Assembly: GCF_030651495.1 (NCBI RefSeq)
Contig: NZ_JAUSFI010000053.1
Span: forward strand, 1 to 62,904
DNA: 62,904 bases
From: Undibacterium sp.
GTDB taxonomy: Bacteria; Pseudomonadota; Gammaproteobacteria; Burkholderiales; Burkholderiaceae_D
Direction: 5' to 3'
The notes beneath the pieces were generated by a model. That model did not search any database. It was not told where the DNA came from and worked only from the letters and a program-made list of their open reading frames with translations. Positions 48,482-54,905 of this stretch are shown here, piece after piece; the first letter of the stretch is position 1, and every line of letters starts with the position of its first letter. The position numbers and the translations under genes were made by a program.

Positions 48482-48904
48482 TTAAACAAAGACGCTCGGC
48501 GGGACGTGGAATCGCTCTCCTAGCGCCTTGATTTGTCGAACATTTAACTCACGCTTCCCACTCAAAATTTCTGACACTACACCTTGGGTTCCGATTTCGG
48601 GCAGATTGGTTTGAGTCAGATGATTTTGGTCCATAAGAAATCGCAGCATTGCTAAAGGCGAAACGTCCTGCTCCGGATAATGGTCGTTATCGTATTCGCC
48701 AATCAGCGCACCAAGAGTGTTAACAAGATCGGCCAACGGATGTTTTTCATTCGCGGCACCCGCATCAAGCAATTGATTTAGCGTTGTTACAGCCTTGTCG
48801 TAATCACGCTCGCTGCTAATCGTGTGCAGCGGAATAATTGAAGACAGCGCTTTAAAGTGGGACGTAATCTCTGCAATCACAGAACGATCCATTAAGGCTT
48901 CCAT
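48482..48904 (-). CDS. higA: HigA-type antitoxin with helix-turn-helix
   Basis: A 140-residue antitoxin of the COG5499 type. An N-terminal helical part is followed by an HTH (TQTNLPEIGTQGVVSEILSG) and the tail KRELNVRQIKALGERF. It binds and silences HigB and represses the pair. AAGGAG nine bases upstream supports ATG 48904; ATG 48892 is another possible start. The gene looks intact although the toxin is frameshifted. A 19-bp palindrome upstream of the toxin gene is the likely operator. Confidence 0.85.
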   Translation of the reverse strand: MEALMDRSVIAEITSHFKALSSIIPLHTISSERDYDKAVTTLNQLLDAGAANEKHPLADLVNTLGALIGEYDNDHYPEQDVSPLAMLRFLMDQNHLTQTNLPEIGTQGVVSEILSGKRELNVRQIKALGERFHVPPSVFV

Positions 48905-49165
48905 TTGTCATACTCCTTATGAGTTAGTACATGCCGGACATAAAGCTTTTGGTTGGATGGCAGCAACGATCCGGTATTTGTTGCCACCAATATCAAAAAC
49001 ATAAAAATAACCAACTTTGTCGATTGCATTGAATGCGGTCTTTATATCGGCAAAGTTTATAAACGAACGTGACTCAATGATCTTGCGCCATGCCTGCAGC
49101 GGCTCATCGGCTGCGGGGTGGATCGCAGAAAAATTCGTAAGGGCTTTATTTGATATAACTCGCAT
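48892..49165 (-). pseudogene. higB: HigB-type toxin gene with a C-terminal frameshift
   Basis: The N-terminal 69 or so residues are a normal HigB (MRVISNKALTNFSAIHPA, VFDIGGNKYRIVAAI). After VAAI the frame goes to QPKALCPACTNS and stops at 48917. In the next frame the family ending LYVRHVLTHKEYDKWKP is fully readable and stops in TAATG at 48892. A deletion of 2 or 5 bases at the ATCC near 48967, perhaps by slippage between TCC repeats, explains this. The toxin as read lacks its conserved C-terminal catalytic helix and is probably inactive. Confidence 0.85.
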
Positions 49166-49174
49166 AGGTTCATT

Positions 49175-49193
49175 TTATCTCAATTTGAGATAA
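49175..49193. promoter_or_regulatory. 19-bp perfect palindrome, probable HigA operator
   Basis: TTATCTCAA-T-TTGAGATAA is a perfect inverted repeat 10 bases upstream of the toxin start (49165). The placing over the promoter fits auto-repression by the HTH antitoxin. Confidence 0.75.
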
Positions 49194-49350
49194 TTGCAAA
49201 TTTTTTACTTGGAGGGCAATTCGTTGGGGGCGGGTGAAACCCGCATCGTTTTATGAAAATTCGCAATAATTCAAATACCAACTGGCGAGTTCTTTTTAAC
49301 AGGCTTATCGGCACCTGTCAGCGCGGGTTTCACTCGTTCTACAAGGCTTT

Positions 49351-49665
49351 TTAGGTGTCTCTCTGACTTAGCCATTTCTTTACGGCCGTAACGCCCACTT
49401 CCATATGGGATATCAATACATAAACTAGTGCCGTCATCGAAATAAAGGCGCCCACAGGCGTTAGGGCCCACCCGCCGTAACGCAATATCCACAGCGCTGT
49501 ACTTACGTCCATTCTTGTTTCCAACAAATGACAGGGACCCATCGTTTTGAAACCTATGGAGCAGCCATTCAATTCCGCAAGCGGCTCTGCTATTTGCCAG
49601 CAAATCGCTGGCAGCACAACCGGCAGCGTTGCATACAAATACTTCCTTGACCAGGGTCGACTCAT
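49351..49665 (-). CDS. Small two-helix membrane protein, cassette type
   Basis: A protein of about 104 residues (113 from ATG 49692). One membrane helix is near YLYATLPVVLPAICW and one is GGWALTPVGAFISMTALVYV. Between them is a Cys-rich motif (NGCSIG..MGPCHLL). Small hypothetical proteins with this layout are common in integron cassettes and beside them. It lies just downstream of repeat copy A on the minus strand. An overlapping frame (49271-49603) also looks open but has no helix pattern and is less likely. Confidence 0.55.
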   Translation of the reverse strand: MSRPWSRKYLYATLPVVLPAICWQIAEPLAELNGCSIGFKTMGPCHLLETRMDVSTALWILRYGGWALTPVGAFISMTALVYVLISHMEVGVTAVKKWLSQRDT

Positions 49666-49681
49666 GGGTGCTGACGTTGAT

Positions 49682-49998
49682 TTAATTTTCATTTTGCAAA
49701 TTAAACGGCGACAAAAAAATTGGTCATCAGTGTCATTTCTCTGGAAAGCCTTATGGAGCCTAGCTCAAATTGCGTATACCTCGCATACAAAAGGTATAAG
49801 TAAATCAACAAAACGGGCGCAGAGATTAAATTGCATTCTACCAATAAAATTGGCCAGCTTAAATTAAATTTTAAAGGTCTGCTAGCGCCAACACGCATAT
49901 TCCATGCGCTTCTTCAGGCAATAATGGCCTGTAAGCCGCATGGGATATGCGCTGTGGCCTTGTCATCACATTTTCACCCCGCTTTTACCCCACCCTAG
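49682..49998. repeat. Direct repeat copy A (about 310 bp)
   Basis: Strongly similar to 50867-51173 over its whole length, apart from a 10-base insertion and scattered changes. It contains hairpin copy 2 (49886-49959). Its outer end carries CTAGGGTGGGGTAA, a copy of the last codons and stop of the histidine kinase gene beside copy B. So copy A was made from copy B or the two shared one origin. Confidence 0.9.
49886..49959. repeat. Palindromic hairpin repeat, copy 2 (inside repeat A)
   Basis: CGCATATTCCATGCG... pairs with ...CCGCATGGGATATGCG over about 30 bases with a short CAATAATGG loop. It belongs to the same family as the repeats at 42432, 51073 and 54051. The outermost pairs are partly lost in this copy (GCCAACAC instead of GCCACAGC). 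Confidence 0.8.
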
Positions 49999-50049
49999 CC
50001 ATGTAGGGCGGAGACGGGAAAGTAGGAAGATGAGAGAGAGCGGAAGGTA

Positions 50050-50085
50050 ATGCAGGCGGGGTCCGGGTTGAGCGCTGGGTTAGGC
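50050..50085 (-). other. Left half of a second attC-like site
   Basis: GCCTAACCCAGCGCTCAACC begins at 50085 on the minus strand and fits the R'' core (RYYYAAC) and following arm of an integron attC. No matching right half was found before repeat A, so the site seems truncated. Confidence 0.55.
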
Positions 50086-50087
50086 CT

Positions 50088-50171
50088 TCAAAATACGTTA
50101 ACCTCTGCGACTTCTTTCGCAGATGGTTGATAGAGGTGTTTGAGCTCTTTTTTCAAATCAACTTTTGCCAT
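50088..50171 (-). pseudogene. Truncated GyrI-like protein (N-terminal fragment)
   Basis: A 27-residue frame, MAKVDLKKELKHLY... to ..EVAEVNVF, then TGA. The first 24 residues match the start of GyrI-like small-molecule-binding proteins; the rest of the about 200-residue protein is missing. The ATG is 15 bases after an attC right core and the stop is just before another attC left core, so this is a cassette whose gene was cut short. Confidence 0.7.
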
Positions 50172-50185
50172 GGGTTTCTGATTAG

Positions 50186-50251
50186 GGCTAACGTTTGAAT
50201 TGAGCGGTCTGCGCAGCTTTCGCGCAGGTCCGCTCGAATGATGGGTTGGGC
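50186..50251 (-). other. Integron attC recombination site
   Basis: On the minus strand the site begins GCCCAAC (R'', 50251-50245) and ends GTTAGCC (R', 50192-50186; consensus GTTRRRY with one mismatch). The arms GAGCGGACCTGCGC and GCGCAGACCGCTC pair with one extrahelical base around a GAAAGCT loop, as attC sites do. It lies 43 bases after the stop of the exported-protein gene. Length 66 bases is in the normal range. Confidence 0.75.
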
Positions 50252-50293
50252 ATCAACGACCACAAGCAGGAACCACCAACAATACAGTCCTCT

Positions 50294-50785
50294 TCACTTT
50301 TGGATAAAAATCGATTGGACACCTTCACTTTCGGTAATGTCGACGCGAATGTATGCCGTGTCATCTAGCGCATATAGAAATGCTTGTGCCGCGCCAAATT
50401 GCCATGGCGTTTTGATAGGTTTTCCCTTTAGGTCTCGAACTTTTTTCTCCGCGTCGCCGAGCTTAATTCCATTTATAGAACCAGCAAACGGTGGCTCAAA
50501 TTTGATCATCTCGACAACCCCAGCTTTGTTGAAGTTCACCCGAATACCTTTAGTCCTGAGAAAGAGCGTTGTCTTTCCCGCGTTCAAATTTGCAAAGGCT
50601 GACGGAGCAGTATTTTCCATCGGTTCTGGATCAAGGTTCGTTCTTAAGCCATTCTTTACCGTCTGTACGTCATCACCCAACTTGAACGAAATTCCTTCGA
50701 CATGTGTTTGCTGAGCTAAGGCGGGAAACGCAAATGAAGCAATCGACGTGGCCACTACAACGGATCTGAAAAGAAACTTTTTCAT
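50294..50785 (-). CDS. Exported protein of unknown function, carried on a gene cassette
   Basis: A 163-residue protein with a signal peptide ending near ALA-QQT. The mature part has a two-repeat look (GISFKLGDDVQTVKNGL and GSINGIKLGDAEKKVRDLKGK), which suggests two copies of a small periplasmic domain. GAGGAT precedes the ATG. A GTTGAGC core (50861-50855) upstream and an attC 43 bases downstream mark it as a cassette gene of about 610 bases. I do not recognise a function. Confidence 0.7.
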   Translation of the reverse strand: MKKFLFRSVVVATSIASFAFPALAQQTHVEGISFKLGDDVQTVKNGLRTNLDPEPMENTAPSAFANLNAGKTTLFLRTKGIRVNFNKAGVVEMIKFEPPFAGSINGIKLGDAEKKVRDLKGKPIKTPWQFGAAQAFLYALDDTAYIRVDITESEGVQSIFIQK

Positions 50786-50866
50786 AGAATATCCTCAATG
50801 GTTAAATGAGTTACAAGATAATGACAAATAATTGCTATGGACATCAGAAGAGAGGCTCAACATGAG

Positions 50867-51173
50867 TTAATTTCCATTTTGCAAAATTAACCGGCGACGA
50901 AAAAATTGCTCATCGGTTTCATTTCTCTGCAAAGCCTTATGGAGCCGTGCTCAAATTGCGTACACCTCGCATACAAAAGGTATGAGCAAATCGACCAAAC
51001 GGGCGCAGAGATTAAATTTCATTCTACCAACAAAATTGGCAAACTTGAATTAAATCTCTGAGGTCTGCTAGCGCCACAGCGCATATTCCATGCGCTTCTT
51101 CAGGCAATAATGGCCTGTAAGCCGCATGGGATATGCGCTGTGGCCTTGTCTTCATATTTTTACCCCGCCCTAG
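50867..51173. repeat. Direct repeat copy B (about 307 bp)
   Basis: Similar to 49682-49998. Its right end overlaps the last codons of the histidine kinase gene (stop 51160-51162) and its left end stops six bases from the GTTGAGC core of the cassette. It contains hairpin copy 3. Together with copy A it brackets 868 bases of cassette DNA. Confidence 0.9.
51073..51145. repeat. Palindromic hairpin repeat, copy 3 (inside repeat B)
   Basis: The best-conserved copy: GCCACAGCGCATATTCCATG... pairs with ...CATGGGATATGCGCTGTGGC over about 32 bases, with loop CAATAATGG. It lies just after the histidine-kinase stop codon and may terminate that operon. Confidence 0.85.
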
Positions 51174-52530
51174 TCAACGGCAGACGCACCCTAAAACAAC
51201 TGCCGCCGCCCTCGCGTGCCAGACACTCTACAGTGCCGCCGTGCTTATGCGCGATCTGCCTGACTAGGCTGAGGCCCAGGCCGACGCCGCCGTCGTTTTC
51301 GCTGGCACCGGTCAGGCGGTAAAAGGGTGCAAAAATAAGTTCGCGCTGCTCCGGCGGTACGCCGGCACCGCGATCGCAGATATTCAGTTCTATTGCTTGC
51401 GCGCTCAGGGTCAGGCTGGCGTCTATGCTGCCGCCGCCGTGGCGGCGGGCGTTTTCCAGCAGGTTACGCAGCATGCGCCTGAGCAGTTTTGGCTCGCCTT
51501 GCAACACCGCTGCGGCTGCGGGCTGATCTGGTGCCAGGCTTAGCTGGGCATTGACGCGCGCGCATTCTTCTGCCAGCAAACCTATCAGGTCGACCTCCTC
51601 CAGCATAGGTAGGCTTGGCACGCTATCGCTGGCGGCGTCGAGCCGGCTGCTGAGCAAGATCTCGTCGATGAGTTGATCTAGCTCATTGATATTGCGCGCC
51701 AGCTCTGCGCGGATCGCGGGCGGGGCCTGCGTTTGCAGCAATTCTGCGGCCATGCGGATGCGCGCCAGCGGCGAGCGCAACTCGTGCGAGGCGTTGGCCA
51801 GCAAGGATTTTTGTGCCGCCATCAGCGCTTCTATCCGTGCGGCAGAATGGTTAAAGCTGATCGCCAGACGCGCCACTTCATCGTTGCCCTCGACCGCGAC
51901 GCGGGTCGACAATTGCCCGGCACCGAGCGCATCGACGCTGGTTTGCAGGCGCTCCAGACGCAGCGTCAGGCGGCGCACGATAGGGTAAGAGCCGAGCGCG
52001 ATGGCCAGCGCAATCAGGGTTAAGGCACCGATCAAGCCTAGCGTAGTGCGGTGGCGCATAGCTGCGCGCTGCCCCAGCAGCCAGCGCTGATCGGGCAATT
52101 TTAAGGCGAATACGCCCTGGTAACCGGGCAGCCAGCCGCTGCTGGCAATCGGCGGCAGGTGCAAGGGCAAGCCATTGCCGGCGGCGGCGATTTGCGCGCC
52201 ATTGGCGTCATAGATGGCCATGTCGGTGCGCGCCCTGGCATGCCAGCGCCTGAGCGCGGCCTGCTGCAAGTCATGCGGGGCATCGGCCGGCGGCAATAAA
52301 TCGACGGCGATATCGGCGAAGGTTTCCAGGCTGGAGTTGAACTGGGCCGGATCGGCATGGATATGCGCGACGATGCCGAACAGCAGCGCGGCCAACGTCA
52401 GGCTTGCCAGTATCGCCAGGTAGATGCGGAAATACAGGCGGTGCGACCAGCTGGCGCGCCAGCGCTGCAATAACGGCAGCGTCGGTAGCGTGGGTAGCGC
52501 AGCGGCAGACGATGGCGACGATTCAGACAT
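51160..52530 (-). CDS. Sensor histidine kinase (EnvZ/CpxA type)
   Basis: About 456 residues. Two membrane helices (near LYFRIYLAILASLTLAALLF and TLGLIGALTLIALAIALG) enclose a periplasmic sensor. A HAMP region follows, then the H-box NASHELRSPLARIRMAAELL with the phospho-His, the N-box LLENARRHGGG and the G-boxes ICDRGAGVPPEQ / GGVGLGLSLVRQI. ATG 52530 overlaps the regulator stop by eight bases; an upstream ATG (52560) is less likely. It pairs with the response regulator at 52.5 kb. Confidence 0.9.
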   Translation of the reverse strand: MSESSPSSAAALPTLPTLPLLQRWRASWSHRLYFRIYLAILASLTLAALLFGIVAHIHADPAQFNSSLETFADIAVDLLPPADAPHDLQQAALRRWHARARTDMAIYDANGAQIAAAGNGLPLHLPPIASSGWLPGYQGVFALKLPDQRWLLGQRAAMRHRTTLGLIGALTLIALAIALGSYPIVRRLTLRLERLQTSVDALGAGQLSTRVAVEGNDEVARLAISFNHSAARIEALMAAQKSLLANASHELRSPLARIRMAAELLQTQAPPAIRAELARNINELDQLIDEILLSSRLDAASDSVPSLPMLEEVDLIGLLAEECARVNAQLSLAPDQPAAAAVLQGEPKLLRRMLRNLLENARRHGGGSIDASLTLSAQAIELNICDRGAGVPPEQRELIFAPFYRLTGASENDGGVGLGLSLVRQIAHKHGGTVECLAREGGGSCFRVRLPLTRAG

Positions 52531-53257
52531 CCTGTACCTTGGCAAAAACATAGCCGGCACCGCGGATGGTGATGATGCGTTTGGGCTGTTTGGGATCGTC
52601 TTCGATCACGGCGCGCAGGCGGCCGATATGCACATCAATCGAGCGGTCAAACGCTTCCGGCAACTCGCCCTTGAGTGCATCCATCAACTGCTCACGCGAC
52701 AGCACGCGCCCTGCCCTTGCGGCCAGCGCGGCCAGCAGATCAAACTGGTAAGACGTCACGCTGCGCTCTTGTCCATCGACACTCAGGGTACGCGCATCGA
52801 GATTGATTTCAAGCCGGCCAAAACGCAGCAGGCGGCTATCCGCATTGGCATTGACCTGGCCAGGCAAGGAAAACGACTGTTGGCGGCGCAGCAGCGCGCG
52901 CAGGCGTGCCAGCAATTCTCGCGGTTCAAACGGTTTGGCGACATAATCATCTGCGCCCAACTCCAGCCCGATCACCTTATCCATCGGATCGCCTTTCGCG
53001 GTCAGCATCACGATAGGAATAGTCGCCACCGCCCCGGCCAGCGCACGGATCTGGCGGCACACATCCAGGCCGTGCGCGTCGGGCAGCATCAGGTCGAGCA
53101 AGACCAGAGAAAAGGCGTCGGCGGCCTGCACCAAACGCTCCAGTCCTTGCGCCGCAGTCGAGACGTGCTCGACCTGATAGCCGTTTTGCTCCAGGTAAGT
53201 CACGACCATGCCGGCCAGGCGCTGGTCGTCTTCTATCATTAACAGGCGAGGAAGCAT
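52523..53257 (-). CDS. OmpR-family response regulator
   Basis: A 244-residue regulator. The receiver domain has IEDD, VLLDLMLPDAHG with the phospho-Asp, TAKGD and KPF with the conserved Lys. The C-terminal winged helix ends in RIITIRGAGYVFAK. It is encoded just ahead of its kinase and after a Spy/CpxP-like gene, so it likely senses envelope stress. Confidence 0.92.
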   Translation of the reverse strand: MLPRLLMIEDDQRLAGMVVTYLEQNGYQVEHVSTAAQGLERLVQAADAFSLVLLDLMLPDAHGLDVCRQIRALAGAVATIPIVMLTAKGDPMDKVIGLELGADDYVAKPFEPRELLARLRALLRRQQSFSLPGQVNANADSRLLRFGRLEINLDARTLSVDGQERSVTSYQFDLLAALAARAGRVLSREQLMDALKGELPEAFDRSIDVHIGRLRAVIEDDPKQPKRIITIRGAGYVFAKVQDV

Positions 53258-53366
53258 GGTGTCCTATCGTATTTAGGCCAGCGAACTGAGTACCACATAA
53301 TGAATGCGGGAGGACAAGCATATCCCAGCTTGACCTCTCCGCCAAGTGCCGCTGGCTACGTCCGCT

Positions 53367-53903
53367 TTAGCCGCGCATGTCGCCCATGCGCTGCTTCATG
53401 TGCTCGGCCAGCTTCAGGCGTTGCGCCGGTGTCAGTACCTCGGCCGCATCGGCCACCGCTTGCGTGATGCGTTTCGATACCTGATCGACCAGGCGCAACT
53501 CATCCACACGCAGCTGTTCCAGCGCCGGGCGATCGATATTGGTCTGCGTCAGCAACGCTACCACCTGCTGGTGCGCGGCGTGATGCTGGGCACGCAAAGG
53601 CAGCAAATCCTTGACTGCCGCATTCGCAATCGCGGTCACCCTGGTTTTTTGCTCGGCTGTGCCATCTTCCAGAATATGATTGACGAATTTATCCACATGC
53701 GCAGAAATAGACTCGGCAGTCATCTCATGATGCTGGCGCCAGCCATGATGGCCAGAGCCGTCGCGATTGTCTTTGGCAAAACTCATTCCGGCAACCGAGA
53801 CCACGCCAAGCGCGCTGGCAATCACGGCGGCAATCAGCCAACGGCGGCCGACACGGGATTTGGCCGGTACAGTGTTGCTAGAAATGTCTTCACGCTGATT
53901 CAT
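53367..53903 (-). CDS. Spy/CpxP-like periplasmic protein
   Basis: A 178-residue protein with an N-terminal membrane anchor or signal (RRWLIAAVIASALGVVSVAG). A His-rich, helical periplasmic part follows. The end has the LTPAQRLKLAEHMKQRM motif of the Spy/CpxP (LTxxQ) family. These proteins act as chaperones or as brakes on the two-component kinase. It sits directly upstream of the regulator and kinase genes on the same strand, which supports a CpxP-like link. Confidence 0.75.
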   Translation of the reverse strand: MNQREDISSNTVPAKSRVGRRWLIAAVIASALGVVSVAGMSFAKDNRDGSGHHGWRQHHEMTAESISAHVDKFVNHILEDGTAEQKTRVTAIANAAVKDLLPLRAQHHAAHQQVVALLTQTNIDRPALEQLRVDELRLVDQVSKRITQAVADAAEVLTPAQRLKLAEHMKQRMGDMRG

Positions 53904-54050
53904 ACGATTTCCTTTTGGTAAGGTAGCTAATGTAGATATGCAGACGAGGAATTCGCTTGCATGATGCCACTTTAGCGTTGCCGCTTTGCTGCGCTGTGTC
54001 GCTTAAGTAAAGTTTTGTAAAGCGCGTAAAAATTGAAAATGGCACTGGCC

Positions 54051-54118
54051 CAGCACGCATACCCCATGCGGCTTGCAGGCCGGCATGGCTGGAAAGGCGC
54101 ACGGGATATGCGCGAGCG
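54051..54118. repeat. Palindromic hairpin repeat, copy 4
   Basis: CACGCATACCCCATGCGG and CGCACGGGATATGCG are the arms, with more mismatches than the other copies. It lies in the 451-base gap between the divergent spy-like and pagL-like genes. The rest of that gap shows no gene. Confidence 0.65.
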
Positions 54119-54312
54119 CGGCGGTGCTTGTTGGGATTGTGCTCATGATTGTCTGGGAGGGGGGAAGCTGGATTCCGGCGCATGTTTGAGGAATTCTCGC
54201 TTGCGCGCGAAGGGCGTTGCTCAGGTATCGCAAATCATCGTTCACTTTTTAGACGAATCTCAATACCGAGTCGGCACATTTCCTTGATAATTGAGGTATT
54301 CAAATCACCTTG

Positions 54313-54338
54313 ATTCAATCATCTTAATTCAATCATCT
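54313..54338 (+). promoter_or_regulatory. Direct repeat ATTCAATCATCT upstream of the pagL-like gene
   Basis: ATTCAATCATCT occurs twice with a 14-base period, 17 bases before the ATG. It could be a regulator site in the 5' leader. No known motif is recognised. Confidence 0.45.
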
Positions 54339-54354
54339 GAAAAGGGACTTCATC

Positions 54355-54900
54355 ATGATAACCAAAACACGCTTACCCCACTTACTGACGATCAGCCTTG
54401 CCTTATTCATGGCACGTCCAGCGCTGGCCATCGATTCCGTCTCCCTCGAACTTGGCGCCGCCGATCAGGCACAAATTGCCAGAGTCGGCCTGCAATCGCA
54501 ATGGCAAAGCCAATGGTGGCAATCAAACGGCACCCATATCGGCGGTTATTGGGATATGACGCTGGCACAGTGGCGCGGGATGCGTTTTCGCGGCCAGAAT
54601 GATGTCCATCAAAACATTACCGATATCGGCATCACGCCGGTGTTGCGCTTTCAAGCCGACAGCAAAAAAGGCCTGTTTGCCGAGGTCGGCATCGGCGCTC
54701 ACCTGCTGTCGGATCTCTACGATAACGATGGCCGCCAATTTTCCACCCGGTTTCAGTTTGGCGACCATATTGGCATAGGCTATGTGATGCAAAACCGCCT
54801 CACTGTCAGCCTGAGCGTACAACATTTTTCCAACGCCAGAATCAAGCAACCCAACCCGGGAATCTTGTTTGGCGTCGCCAAAGTGGCTTACGCGTTTTAA
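54355..54900 (+). CDS. PagL-like lipid A 3-O-deacylase family protein
   Basis: A 181-residue outer-membrane protein. The signal peptide ends near ALA-IDS. Eight beta-strands follow, with SLQHFSNA-type SVQHFSNARIKQPNPG near residues 154-169 holding the His157/Ser159 pair, and a C-terminal Phe. PagL removes an acyl chain from lipid A. No Asp or Glu follows Ser159, although the described P. aeruginosa PagL triad also includes Glu140 in this part of the chain. AAGGGA lies nine bases before the ATG. Confidence 0.75.
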   Translation: MITKTRLPHLLTISLALFMARPALAIDSVSLELGAADQAQIARVGLQSQWQSQWWQSNGTHIGGYWDMTLAQWRGMRFRGQNDVHQNITDIGITPVLRFQADSKKGLFAEVGIGAHLLSDLYDNDGRQFSTRFQFGDHIGIGYVMQNRLTVSLSVQHFSNARIKQPNPGILFGVAKVAYAF

Positions 54901-54905
54901 CGCTG

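Noticed and set aside
49271..49603. 110-residue frame overlapping the small membrane protein
   Set aside because: Has a plausible composition, but the other frame has two membrane helices and a Cys motif typical of cassette membrane proteins. Kept as an alternative only.
49701..49898. 65-residue membrane-like frame inside repeat A
   Set aside because: The matching frame in repeat B has stop codons, so it is not conserved as a protein.
52424..53242. 272-residue open frame on the plus strand
   Set aside because: Antisense to the response regulator gene, which is certain.
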